From: a virus
Strand: one strand, 5' to 3'
Virus record (IMG/VR): IMGVR_UViG_3300044999_000022
Span: 22,835 to 86,834 of that record
Length of the DNA: 64,000 bases
Made by a program: the position numbers and the translations under genes. The notes beneath the pieces are model-generated. The model was not told the DNA's origin. It made no database searches and saw nothing but the letters and a program-made list of their open reading frames with translations. This document shows positions 41,578 to 49,038 of the stretch, in pieces (positions within the stretch are counted from its first letter, which is position 1; the number at the start of each line of letters is the position of its first letter).

Positions 41578-41657
41578 TGGGAGGCGCGGGAATCGAACCC
41601 GCCCTTCCGAACTCCACGAAGGATAAAAGTTCGGCGTGCCCATTACACTATCCTCCC
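41578..41657 (-). tRNA. tRNA-like element F with enlarged anticodon loop, possible tRNA-Lys(UUU)
   Basis: 80 bases. Acceptor GGGAGG/CCTCCC (position 7-66 mismatched), D arm GTG-TAATGGG-CAC, a 5-bp stem CCGAA/TTCGG, variable AAGG, perfect T arm GCGGG-TTCGATT-CCCGC, discriminator A. The anticodon loop is 18 instead of 7 bases. Read from its 5' side it is C-U-UUU-A, then about 11 extra bases. It could be a tRNA with a tiny intron-like insert, a degenerate tRNA, or a class II-like molecule. Confidence 0.6.
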
Positions 41658-41662
41658 CGGCC

Positions 41663-42151
41663 TTACTCGGCCTCGCCGACGTCGGCGCCTTCCTCTTCGT
41701 CCTCTTCGTCGAAGCCCTCATCGAGCTCGTTCTCGACAGGCGCGGCCGCGTCGGCGCCTTCAGCCGGCGCTTCGCCGTCCTTGGCCTCGTCGTCCTTCTT
41801 CTTCTGCCCGCCCGCGGCACGCTTCGGCCGATTGATCCACCACTCGGTGGCCTCATCAATCTTCACGCCGGGCCGCGTAGTGGTGTGCCCGTGCTCGTTG
41901 GTCTGGAGCTCGTCGTACTCCTTGCCGGCTGCGTCGAAGTGCTTGACGGGCATGCCGTTGCTCTTCGCGTTCCGGGACAGGATGTAGATCTGAGCGGTGT
42001 TCATCGTCGCCGGTGCATGACCGTTGTCGACAAGGTGGTGATGGAACTCGACCGGGGTCGACCAGCCATCAGGGAGCTTGTGCTTGCGGGGCTTGACGGG
42101 AGCGGCCGGCTTCGTCTCGGTCTCGGCGGCCTTCTCCTCAGTGTCTGCCAT
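41663..42151 (-). CDS. Acidic-tailed protein, first gene of helicase unit
   Basis: 162 residues. A conserved-looking core KLPDGWSTPVEFHHHLVDNG, AQIYILSRNAKSNG, EATEWWINRPKR is followed by a strongly acidic disordered C-terminus. The core (TPxxF, then xYIxxxxKxxG, then a Trp helix) is faintly like the SPFMYI proteins at 51.8 and 61.5 kb. Possibly a small DNA-mimic or binding adaptor; unknown. Confidence 0.65.
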   Translation of the reverse strand: MADTEEKAAETETKPAAPVKPRKHKLPDGWSTPVEFHHHLVDNGHAPATMNTAQIYILSRNAKSNGMPVKHFDAAGKEYDELQTNEHGHTTTRPGVKIDEATEWWINRPKRAAGGQKKKDDEAKDGEAPAEGADAAAPVENELDEGFDEEDEEEGADVGEAE

Positions 42152-42189
42152 ACGTCCGCCTCTCGGCTAGAAAATTACGCTTACGATTA

Positions 42190-42195
42190 ATTCTA
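42190..42195 (-). promoter_or_regulatory. Promoter P4, extended -10 type
   Basis: - strand TGATAGAAT with TG two bases before the -10 (TAGAAT at 42195-42190). The sequence 17 bases upstream (GCGTTT) is a poor -35, so an extended -10 promoter is proposed. It lies about 40 bases before the ATG at 42151. Confidence 0.5.
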
Positions 42196-42272
42196 TCACC
42201 ATATCCTATGGAAAACGCTAGAAATTACCTGAAAATCCCTTAGAAGTTTCTTGTCAATATACCAATGGACAG

Positions 42273-42319
42273 GTGAAGGGGCTCCGGCCTGGGGGGGGAT
42301 AGGCGCGGAGCCCCTTCAC
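42273..42319 (-). terminator. Strong hairpin after the large secreted protein gene
   Basis: A perfect 13-bp stem (42273-42285 with 42307-42319) lies seven bases after the stop of the 42326 gene. There is no U-run. It separates that unit from P4. Confidence 0.75.
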
Positions 42320-42325
42320 GTCTTG

Positions 42326-43546
42326 TTACGGCAGGTGGGCCTCGTCGGTCCACTTGTAGAACGAACCGCCCCACGGTGAGGCTGTCGTCATGCCGCGGAG
42401 TTGCGCGCCCGTACCGTCAGGGTTGACGATCAGGCCGGTCTTCACATTCGTCAGGGTCCCGTTGGACGCCTGCACGAACTCCTGGAATGGGCCCGTGTTA
42501 CAGCTCGTCAGGATGAGACCGTTCGGCAGAGGATCACTGGCCCAGCCACCGCCCGGGTCGCTGACGCACAACCCAGTTGCGATACCAGTCCTGCCGTTTA
42601 CAGCTTCGAACCTCCAGGTGTTCACTGCGCCGGTGAATGCTGGCTGCTGGAGGAACTGCGTAGCAGGGTCGGTCTTCGTTGCCGACCAGCCCGCGATGAC
42701 GGCGCCAGCGTGGAAGTGCTGTTGGTACACATCGAAGCCATTCCCGAACGGGTTGACCTCATCGCCCAGCACGCCGGGCACATGAACCCTGGTCGCGCTC
42801 ACCTGGAGGGTGAACGTCTCCGATGCCACCGCGCCGTCGGCGGTGTCGGTGACTGTCGCGAAGTCGAACGTTCCCGGCGCCAGCGTGCTGTCGGTCGCGA
42901 CGAGGATGTTGCCCGCGGTGACGAGGCCGGTAGCCGGATTCACCGGAGTGATCGGTGCGGAACTCGCCACCGTAACCACCGACTGATTAAGGCTACCGCC
43001 TTGATCCGTACAGACATTTTTGGACCCCGAGACGTAACCGTTGCAGCCGACCACGAAGTGTCCCGTGAATACAATGTTCGGGTACTCCGTGTTCGGCAGG
43101 TTGTCGAGCCGCTGAGAGAACGTCTCGGCCGTCGCACCGGCGAGTGTATTTGCCGCCGTGACGACGATCTGGAAGATCGCCCTCTCGGTCGCGCCGTGCG
43201 ACGGGTTCGGCGAGCCGGTGATGCTGAACGTGTACAGTCCGGTACCGAACGTTACCGGCGGGGTGACCGTGAACGGTGACGAGCAGCTTGTGAGGCTGCT
43301 CGTTGTCCAGCCCGCCGGACCCGTGGCCGCTAGGGTCGAGTGATCGATGTTGTGACACGCCAGCGTTGCCGATCCGGCGGCCGCGTTGGGCGCGCTGAGC
43401 TCGATCCACGCTTGTGTCTCAGGCGGGTTCGCCTGGAACGACGTGTCATTGTAGGTCGCGGCACTTGCCGCTCCCGCTAGTGCGCCCGAACCACCTCCAA
43501 TCATGGCTAGGGTTGCTGCCCCTGCCAAGATACTCTTCCAGTGCAT
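42326..43546 (-). CDS. Secreted multidomain protein with lectin-like C-terminus
   Basis: 406 residues from the ATG at 43546 (gaaggg upstream). The Sec signal peptide is MHWKSILAGAATLAM and onward, ending AGAASAAT. Residues ~35-290 are two Ig/cadherin-like beta repeats (GLYTFSITGSPNPSHGATER, then TFDFATVTDTADGAVASETF). Residues ~300-406 look like a ricin-type unit (GLCVSDPGGGW, LILTSCNTGPFQEFVQ, GLIVNPDGTGAQLR). An upstream in-frame ATG at 43681 would add 45 residues before the signal. Exported during infection; role unknown. Confidence 0.75.
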   Translation of the reverse strand: MHWKSILAGAATLAMIGGGSGALAGAASAATYNDTSFQANPPETQAWIELSAPNAAAGSATLACHNIDHSTLAATGPAGWTTSSLTSCSSPFTVTPPVTFGTGLYTFSITGSPNPSHGATERAIFQIVVTAANTLAGATAETFSQRLDNLPNTEYPNIVFTGHFVVGCNGYVSGSKNVCTDQGGSLNQSVVTVASSAPITPVNPATGLVTAGNILVATDSTLAPGTFDFATVTDTADGAVASETFTLQVSATRVHVPGVLGDEVNPFGNGFDVYQQHFHAGAVIAGWSATKTDPATQFLQQPAFTGAVNTWRFEAVNGRTGIATGLCVSDPGGGWASDPLPNGLILTSCNTGPFQEFVQASNGTLTNVKTGLIVNPDGTGAQLRGMTTASPWGGSFYKWTDEAHLP

Positions 43547-43587
43547 ATCGCACCCTTCGAGTTCCGGCTCCTGCGGCCGGTGGCCAG

Positions 43588-43677
43588 ACCATCTGGCTGG
43601 GAGCGACGCCAAGAGCGCGTACCGGAAGAGATCATCAGTACGCTGGACACTCTCAACGTCGCCGCCAGCCAGATGGT
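43588..43677 (-). promoter_or_regulatory. Long leader hairpin over two in-frame starts
   Basis: 21-base arms (43588-43608 and 43657-43677) match at 19 positions and enclose 48 bases. On the mRNA the 5' arm begins within two bases of the ATG at 43681, which has a good ribosome site (aggaggtga). The second start, 43546, lies downstream of the hairpin. This could switch between starts or attenuate expression. Confidence 0.6.
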
Positions 43678-43722
43678 ACATGGCCTGTCACCTCCTGCCC
43701 CCAAAATTTTGCTTATATGCTA

Positions 43723-43751
43723 ATTATACTGTAGGCATCTGGAACAAATCC
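43723..43751 (-). promoter_or_regulatory. Promoter P5 for the secreted protein gene
   Basis: - strand -10 TATAAT (43728-43723), -35-like GGATTT (43751-43746), 17-base spacer. Same layout as P3. Confidence 0.75.
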
Positions 43752-43786
43752 AGCCACCCTCCTTGGGTTTTTTGATGCCTTTTAGA

Positions 43787-43978
43787 TCACGATACCCGGC
43801 TGTTCTCGCAGATGCAGTGATCGGTAACTCTTGCGAAGCCGGCGACCCGCTCAAAGAACATACCGTTTCTGCGCACGAGCAGCTCGATTATGCCGTAACC
43901 GGTGTGACTAAGCTTGACGTTATTCGCGCCGTGTATCCGCTTGTACCGCAGTATAGTGCAGTACTCGCACTCACTCAT
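43787..43978 (-). CDS. Small hypothetical protein
   Basis: 63 residues, ribosome site caggagcc. SECEYCTILRYKRIHG and a beta-rich part (GYGIIELLVRRNGMFFERV) with late Cys. Last gene of its unit. No family recognised. Confidence 0.55.
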   Translation of the reverse strand: MSECEYCTILRYKRIHGANNVKLSHTGYGIIELLVRRNGMFFERVAGFARVTDHCICENSRVS

Positions 43979-43997
43979 TAGGCTCCTGTCGGTAACG

Positions 43998-44291
43998 TTA
44001 TACTTCGCCCTCGGAAGGCGCTCCCGGCAGGTCGGTCCACTCGTCCTCTACTAGGGCTCCGCCTACAGGACGGCGGCCAGGCTCGATTGGGTCCCACGAG
44101 GTACGGCCGGTCTCGTACCGGACGTCCATGAGCGCCAGCGTCTTGCGCCCACCTAGCTGAGCTCTAGGCTCGGGCGGGATCGGCGGGAGCCCTTGAATGC
44201 GGAGTAGTGTCATGCCCCGCGGGCCATGAACGTAGATTACCCCACGCGCATTGTCGACCTCGAGGGCGCAATTCCTGATAGTGGTACTCAC
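43998..44291 (-). CDS. Hypothetical protein
   Basis: 97 residues from a GTG overlapping the upstream stop. An N-terminal beta part (VIYVHGPRGMTLLRIQGL) leads to a Pro-rich middle and an acidic end. Unknown family. Confidence 0.6.
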   Translation of the reverse strand: MSTTIRNCALEVDNARGVIYVHGPRGMTLLRIQGLPPIPPEPRAQLGGRKTLALMDVRYETGRTSWDPIEPGRRPVGGALVEDEWTDLPGAPSEGEV

Positions 44292-44533
44292 GGCGTGGTC
44301 GCTCCCTCGTGTACCTGGGGCATTCCGACATGAACGAGTAGGAGATCATGTGTCGGACCGTAGTACTCGGTAACGCTATGACGAGACCAGCGGTCTTGGG
44401 TCATCTTGTCGTATAGGCGCTGTAGGTACTCTGGAGCCGTAATGCATATCCAGTTGTCCTGCTTGAACTCCAACCAGAGATCGCCGTCGGCGTCCTCAAT
44501 GATGCGGCTAGTCAGCCGTGCGTCACGGTACAT
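44288..44533 (-). CDS. Hypothetical protein
   Basis: 81 residues from the ATG at 44533 with ggagagga upstream. IIEDADGDLWLEFKQDNWIC then a helix (APEYLQRLYDKM). Unknown function. Confidence 0.6.
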   Translation of the reverse strand: MYRDARLTSRIIEDADGDLWLEFKQDNWICITAPEYLQRLYDKMTQDRWSRHSVTEYYGPTHDLLLVHVGMPQVHEGATTP

Positions 44534-44759
44534 TGTCCTCTCCATCTCGCGGGTCGTCGCAGTCGTCCCTGGCGACTGCCATGCCATCTCGGAATCCTTG
44601 GATGTGCATCGTCCACACGACGAAGTCGGTTAGTGTCGGCTTCGTGTCAGACTCCATGCAATCCCTAATATAGTCGCTCCAGGCGCGGGACAGCTCTGCC
44701 TTCACTGCAGCAGAACTGTCCGCATCCCAGCCATCAACCGGCTTGTGCAGTAGCGGCAC
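44523..44759 (-). CDS. Hypothetical helical protein
   Basis: 78 residues from a GTG with ggaggcgg upstream. Helical (AVKAELSRAWSDYIRDCME) with an acidic C-terminus. Overlaps neighbours by 11 and 26 bases. Confidence 0.55.
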   Translation of the reverse strand: MPLLHKPVDGWDADSSAAVKAELSRAWSDYIRDCMESDTKPTLTDFVVWTMHIQGFRDGMAVARDDCDDPRDGEDNVP

Positions 44760-45030
44760 TTTCCGCCTCCGGGTTAAACGTGAACTGTACGTAAGAACCT
44801 GCCGGGAACTCCTCGCTTGCCTGGCCTTCTGAGACGGTTACGCGATGAACCTCGATCGTCATCGGCGGCCTCCGAGACCTAGCATGCCTCCGGAGGAGGA
44901 TCGTGAGCGACTCAGCTGTACAGTCGAAGTCGCGGCCCTCCAACACGAAGTGTTCCTCACCGTTCGTCCATAGCGGCCAGTCATACTTGGCCGGCCGTCC
45001 TAGCGCCGGAGTCGGGTGTGGGGTGGCCAT
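44734..45030 (-). CDS. Small protein with possible DNA-binding N-terminus
   Basis: 98 residues, ribosome site aaaggagga, first gene after P6. GRPAKYDWPLWTNGEEHFVLEG, DFDCTAESLTILLRRHARSR resembles short phage DNA-binding adaptors. The C-terminal half is beta-rich. Identification is weak. Confidence 0.55.
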   Translation of the reverse strand: MATPHPTPALGRPAKYDWPLWTNGEEHFVLEGRDFDCTAESLTILLRRHARSRRPPMTIEVHRVTVSEGQASEEFPAGSYVQFTFNPEAESAATAQAG

Positions 45031-45058
45031 ATATTCCTCCTTTGTTTGTACTTATCTA

Positions 45059-45087
45059 ATTATATCACCATTCTCCGATGAGATCAA
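45059..45087 (-). promoter_or_regulatory. Promoter P6
   Basis: - strand TTGATC (45087-45082), 17-base spacer, TATAAT (45064-45059) with TG at the extended -10. Best sigma70-like match in the window; about 30 bases before the ATG at 45030. Confidence 0.85.
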
Positions 45088-45932
45088 CCCCCTCCGTTGC
45101 CCTTGCCTTTGCCGAGCACATTCCCTACGGCCGCCATCTCTGGGGTGAGGAAGGGGAGCTCGAAGCCCTGCTCCCTCCATGAGGTTACCTGAACGACGGC
45201 CTCGTCCTGCCGGACGACATGCTCCCAGCAGGCACCACAGGCGTCGCTATCAGCTAGCTTGCGCCGATTGTTGTGCCCACGGGCCTTGCACAGCTTTGCC
45301 GCCTTTCGGGCCAGGAAGTGCTTGCTGGTAAAGTGGTCCGGCTCCCACCCGACGTCTACGGGCTGATGCCCTTTACCTTTCCGGACTTGTGCACGGTGGC
45401 GCTTGACATGCTTGAGTGCTGCTTCGACGGAGAGCTCACCGGACTCGACACGCTTCTGGGTATTAACTGAAAGCTCGAGGAGGCCCAGGTATCGGCTGAT
45501 GTTATAGGCGCTAGTACCGAGCGTATCGGCGACCTGCGCCTGCGTCATCTCCGCCTCATCGCGCAGGCGCCCGTAGGCTCGGGCGCGCTCCATAGCGTTG
45601 AGCTGCTTGCGATGGTCGTTTTCATGCATTCCGACGATGATGGCGTGCATCCATTGAGGCATATTGTTCGGCAGTTGAATGACGCGTGCGGCTATCATGT
45701 AGCCGGGCCGGATAAGGCGGCACGCTGTCCAGCGGCGCTCGCCGGCCTCGAGTATATAGCGGTCCTTGCCACGCTCCGTGTCTTCACGGACGAGTACCGA
45801 CTGAAGTAGTCCGTATCGCATGATGGAGTTCCGAAGCTCTGCAACGTCTCCAGCCTCCACTCGAGGATTGTCAGGGTTGGGGCGAATATTGAGCGCCGGG
45901 ATCTCGATCTCGGCGACGATGCGACTGCTCAT
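45084..45932 (-). CDS. ParB-like nuclease-domain DNA-binding protein
   Basis: 282 residues from the ATG at 45932 (aggaggcaac). ParB N-terminal pattern: IRPNPDNPRVE, LRNSIMRYGLLQSVLVR, ILEAGERRWTACRL. A helix-turn-helix follows (EMTQAQVADTLGTSAYNISRYLGLLEL). The C-terminal third has a Cys pair (SDACGACWEHV) and a basic Gly/Lys end. No ParA is visible, so a role in gene regulation or DNA handling is as likely as partition. Confidence 0.85.
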   Translation of the reverse strand: MSSRIVAEIEIPALNIRPNPDNPRVEAGDVAELRNSIMRYGLLQSVLVREDTERGKDRYILEAGERRWTACRLIRPGYMIAARVIQLPNNMPQWMHAIIVGMHENDHRKQLNAMERARAYGRLRDEAEMTQAQVADTLGTSAYNISRYLGLLELSVNTQKRVESGELSVEAALKHVKRHRAQVRKGKGHQPVDVGWEPDHFTSKHFLARKAAKLCKARGHNNRRKLADSDACGACWEHVVRQDEAVVQVTSWREQGFELPFLTPEMAAVGNVLGKGKGNGGG

Positions 45933-46135
45933 GTTGCCTCCTGTACGTGTCTGCCTGCGGCTGCAGGCGATCCGGTATGGGCCTCGATGAGGTGGTCCAG
46001 CCGGCTGCGTAGCTTGATCGCTTGTTCCCAAGTAATCGGCTCGATCGTTGTGACGTTGGCGCTGTACACGAAGAGTACCTCTACCATGTCCGGCGCTGCA
46101 GTACTGATACGCGCGCCGACGTCTTGAGTAGACAC
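45929..46135 (-). CDS. Hypothetical protein
   Basis: 68 residues from a GTG with gaggaaac upstream. A beta strand (DMVEVLFVYSANVTTI) is followed by a helix (WEQAIKLRSRLDHLI). Coupled to the ParB-like gene. Unknown function. Confidence 0.6.
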   Translation of the reverse strand: MSTQDVGARISTAAPDMVEVLFVYSANVTTIEPITWEQAIKLRSRLDHLIEAHTGSPAAAGRHVQEAT

Positions 46136-46362
46136 TACTGTTTCCTCCTCTGTAGCACTTGCCGGAATATCCGGTCTATTGGGTCCTCTTCCCGTTGGGA
46201 AGCTGCCAATTCATTCAGCCAGTGACAATGGAGCCGGTTGGTCTGGTTAGCCTCAAGGCAGAGCGCGCAGTATTCCTCGCCCTCGGCAGGCGGGTTAGTG
46301 CAGGGATCGCAATGCCAGAGCGCTGCACAGGGGCACTTACACGCCGGAGGAGGCGTCGTCAC
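46135..46362 (-). CDS. Cys-rich zinc-binding protein
   Basis: 75 residues from a GTG with gagggg upstream. Nine Cys and several His in ACKCPCAALWHCDPC, EYCALCLEA, LHCHW indicate two zinc sites. A charged helical C-terminus. Likely protein- or nucleic-acid-binding. Confidence 0.65.
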   Translation of the reverse strand: MTTPPPACKCPCAALWHCDPCTNPPAEGEEYCALCLEANQTNRLHCHWLNELAASQREEDPIDRIFRQVLQRRKQ

Positions 46363-46366
46363 AGGT

Positions 46367-46804
46367 CTATCCCCTCATCATCTGGCGGGCTACGGTTACG
46401 ACCGCACGTCTGTCCAGTACGTTACTCAGTTGAGGCCACTCCTGCTCGGGCGCGATATCAGCCATGAGGTTCCGGCACCCTCCGAGCATGTTTGCGATAA
46501 AGTTGCGTACGATCGTCGCGGTCGGCCTGCGACACTTTGCGTGGACCCACCAGCCAAACCTTGGCGACTGGGTGAACCCGAACGAGTCGCCCTTCTTCAT
46601 CTTGTTGCCGGTACTCCCGCACGGGCAAGCTAGCGCCGGGCGCGCGATCATGGCATCGATCGTCGCGCCCGCAGGCACGTTCGGCATTTCGCTGGTATGC
46701 ATTGGGACCTCGCTGCGCATTGCGTTGAGCATGTCGCGCGCGAACTCCTCGGCCGCCTCCGCATTCGGTATTGTGATCAGTATGGTCCTTGCAGGGGAAG
46801 GCAT
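46367..46804 (-). CDS. Hypothetical protein with zinc motif
   Basis: 145 residues, ribosome site aggagaacc. An N-terminal alpha/beta part (ARTILITIPNAEAAEEFARD) is followed by ALACPCGSTGNKMKKGDSF and WWVHAKCRRP, a probable CxC...H/C zinc site, then helices. Unknown function. Confidence 0.65.
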   Translation of the reverse strand: MPSPARTILITIPNAEAAEEFARDMLNAMRSEVPMHTSEMPNVPAGATIDAMIARPALACPCGSTGNKMKKGDSFGFTQSPRFGWWVHAKCRRPTATIVRNFIANMLGGCRNLMADIAPEQEWPQLSNVLDRRAVVTVARQMMRG

Positions 46805-46847
46805 ATTGGTTCTCCTATTCCATGCTGGCTAGCAGCGGCATATGCTA

Positions 46848-47009
46848 GCTAGCTGCTACTGACACCTGGCAGGTATTGCCAGGTGGCCGAAGACAGCGGT
46901 CGGTAGGCTCCATATACAGAAATATGTAACGTGCGAGCTGTGCCGTTAGCACGCAGCCTTCACATACACAAAAGTCGTCGTGGGTCGGCGCGGGTTCGCG
47001 CAATTTCAC
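46848..47009 (-). CDS. Small Cys-rich ORF
   Basis: About 53 residues from a GTG at 47009 with gaggagacgca upstream. DDFCVCEGCVLTAQLARYIF and DRCLRPPGNTC hold five Cys. It follows the DUF3631 gene in the 47.07-46.81 kb gap. The exact 3' end is less certain than the start. Confidence 0.45.
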
Positions 47010-47071
47010 TGCGTCTCCTCACCGTCAGGCATGTATTGGGCGTACAGCTCCTTGGACGGGTACAGCCCTGT

Positions 47072-48250
47072 TCATTCCGCCTCTACCTGACGCTCGAACT
47101 CGTCCGACTCAGGCTGGTCGACGTGGGGGTCTTCTTCCTTGGCCCACATGTGGAAGTCTGCAGCGGCGTAACCTCTGCGGTTCTCCTTATTGAGCCAGAA
47201 CTGCTGGGTCTCGATACCGTACGGTCTTAGCAGAGCTGCTATCTTCCTAGGTGCTACGGTCGGTTCCTCGAGCCAGTCTGCCCAAGCACACCGGCCGTGG
47301 AGCTTCCGCTGAGTAGCCATCATCTTGATGAGCTCACCGGTCGGCATCTTCGCGTCCGGCTGCGTCGCAGCCGCGACGGTCTGGATGAACTCCATGCCCG
47401 TCGAGATATGAGGCTTGCCTGTAATGTTGCAGAACAGCTCGAGCACAGCTTCCCGCGCCCGCTTGCCCCATTCCTCGCTCGCCAGGTCGCCTAGAGCTAC
47501 TAGGACGCGCGCGATCTGCTTCTGGCGGTTGAACATCTGGTGCGGCATCTCGGGGCGCAGGTTCAGTTCCGGCCCGCGATCCGTTAGCCATTCACGGAGC
47601 CCTTCACGGATCCGCTTGGCCTCCGCCCTATACAGGTCGGGCTCGTAATCATCAATCTCGGCTGTCATCGGTGCCTGTAGGAGGTGAACCTCGACGCACC
47701 TGGACATCATCGTCTTCGGCAACTTGCCGATTCCGGCAAATGCTGCCGGCCCGAAGCAGGGGAACCTGACTACGTCGTTTCCTACAACTCGTAGCACGAA
47801 TCCGTCCTGGTAGGCGCCTTCGTTCAAGATGCCTCGTAGCACCCTGCCGCGCTCTCCCGTACCGGACTTGCCCCAGATGCCGTCGGCCTCGTCGAAGCAC
47901 AACGTTGGGTGCTCCTGCTCGATGATCTTGTAGATCGACGGGGCGCTCGCGTTCGGCGTCATGACTGCATTGCAGGCCAGCGCCAGCAGCATTCGCAGTA
48001 CGGTTGTCTTGCCGGAATCTTCTCCGGGCGCGAATACGCCTAGGCGCGGGGTCGCGAAGTATAGCTTGTAGACGTACGTATGCGCAATCCAAAGCGTGAT
48101 CGCGACTAGTTCGGCTTCCGACGCGTAGATGAAACGCGATACGAACGCGTATATCTCATCCAGAGGTGTTACGACCGGCTTAGTGAAGCCCGGTGGGATC
48201 ACCTGTTCCATCAGGTGGTCCAGCAGCGGCTGGTCCGCTATTGATGTCAT
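47072..48250 (-). CDS. DUF3631-type ATPase, replicative helicase candidate
   Basis: 392 residues. The pattern AITLWIAHTYVYKLYFATPRL, Walker A APGEDSGKTTVLRML, Walker B PTLCFDEADGIWG, then sensor and lid helices (GLREWLTDRG, RKIAALLRPYGIETQQFW) matches DUF3631 proteins, which follow primase domains in phage and plasmid primase-helicases. No primase active site is present here, so it may act as a stand-alone helicase or loader. Confidence 0.8.
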   Translation of the reverse strand: MTSIADQPLLDHLMEQVIPPGFTKPVVTPLDEIYAFVSRFIYASEAELVAITLWIAHTYVYKLYFATPRLGVFAPGEDSGKTTVLRMLLALACNAVMTPNASAPSIYKIIEQEHPTLCFDEADGIWGKSGTGERGRVLRGILNEGAYQDGFVLRVVGNDVVRFPCFGPAAFAGIGKLPKTMMSRCVEVHLLQAPMTAEIDDYEPDLYRAEAKRIREGLREWLTDRGPELNLRPEMPHQMFNRQKQIARVLVALGDLASEEWGKRAREAVLELFCNITGKPHISTGMEFIQTVAAATQPDAKMPTGELIKMMATQRKLHGRCAWADWLEEPTVAPRKIAALLRPYGIETQQFWLNKENRRGYAAADFHMWAKEEDPHVDQPESDEFERQVEAE

Positions 48251-48575
48251 TCTCTTCGTCCACCTCCTCGAGTTCCTTAACTGTCGGGATCGACACTTCG
48301 CGACGGCACCGCCGGCACTGCGCCGCGACCCCGTCCCATTCCTCCGTAGGGTCGATCCAGGCTAGCAGGTCTTCCACACCCTCACAGGCGCAGGGCTTCT
48401 TGGAGTCCTCCAAGCCTCCACTATACCCGACTAGGTACATGTAGGCCCCGAAGGCCGCCTTGGTCTTGAATAGGTAACTGCGGGCCTTCACCGTCATGTC
48501 TGCTATCTCGGCATGCATTGAGTGCCGCTCGCGCAGCTTGGCGTAGTATCGCAGGGCGAGTTCAGCTTCCGTCAT
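48180..48575 (-). CDS. Hypothetical protein with zinc cysteines
   Basis: 131 residues from the ATG at 48575. The N-terminal helical part (TEAELALRYYAKLRERHSMH) precedes KKPCACEG and QCRRCRREV, a likely zinc ribbon. The last 70 bases overlap the DUF3631 gene. Probably a helicase partner by position. Confidence 0.6.
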   Translation of the reverse strand: MTEAELALRYYAKLRERHSMHAEIADMTVKARSYLFKTKAAFGAYMYLVGYSGGLEDSKKPCACEGVEDLLAWIDPTEEWDGVAAQCRRCRREVSIPTVKELEEVDEENDINSGPAAAGPPDGTGDPTGLH

Positions 48576-48969
48576 CGGCACCGTTAATCATCTCCTGCGC
48601 CTTCTCCCACATATTGAGTGCTTCCTCCTTGCCTATATTCTCGAACATCCATATTCTGGCGCTCAAGAACCCCGCGACGTAGAGCTCCATGGCGTAGCCT
48701 TCTACGTCATGCGCGCCGATTACTCGAACCGGTGGGTTGTCCATTGCCTGCTGGTATGCGTTCCATGCGGCCCGCAGCTCGGGAACATCCGTCTCGAGCG
48801 CCTTGTAACCGGCCTCGTGTAGGTGTATGGCACACATCAGCGCTGTGCCGGTGTAGCTGCCATCCGGCCCGATGCCTACAAGGTTCCCGTAAACCTCGTC
48901 GGTTACGAAAGCCAGGCCCTTGATGCCGTGCGTGTTCTCTCCGTCATAGTACCAGGTCTTCTCTTCCAT
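48562..48969 (-). CDS. Hypothetical protein, first gene of the helicase/ParB unit
   Basis: 135 residues, ribosome site ggaggtggac. YYDGENTHGIKGLAFV, a central helix-rich part (LRAAWNAYQQAMD), GYAMELYVAGFLSARIW. No family recognised. Confidence 0.6.
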   Translation of the reverse strand: MEEKTWYYDGENTHGIKGLAFVTDEVYGNLVGIGPDGSYTGTALMCAIHLHEAGYKALETDVPELRAAWNAYQQAMDNPPVRVIGAHDVEGYAMELYVAGFLSARIWMFENIGKEEALNMWEKAQEMINGADDGS

Positions 48970-49009
48970 GTCCGTCCACCTCCTCCCTTTATTTTTTACC
49001 TATAATTTA

Positions 49010-49038
49010 ATTTTACCATACCACCCGAGTAAAATCTA
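49010..49038 (-). promoter_or_regulatory. Promoter P7
   Basis: - strand -10 TAAAAT (49015-49010), -35-like TAGATT (49038-49033), 17-base spacer, same -35 variant as P1. Lies ~40 bases before the ATG at 48969. Confidence 0.7.

Noticed and set aside
41169-41657. A single tmRNA spanning the whole cluster
   Set aside because: The 5' end of element F (GGGAGG) does not pair with the 3' end of element A (CCGGTCC), and no tag-peptide frame was apparent.
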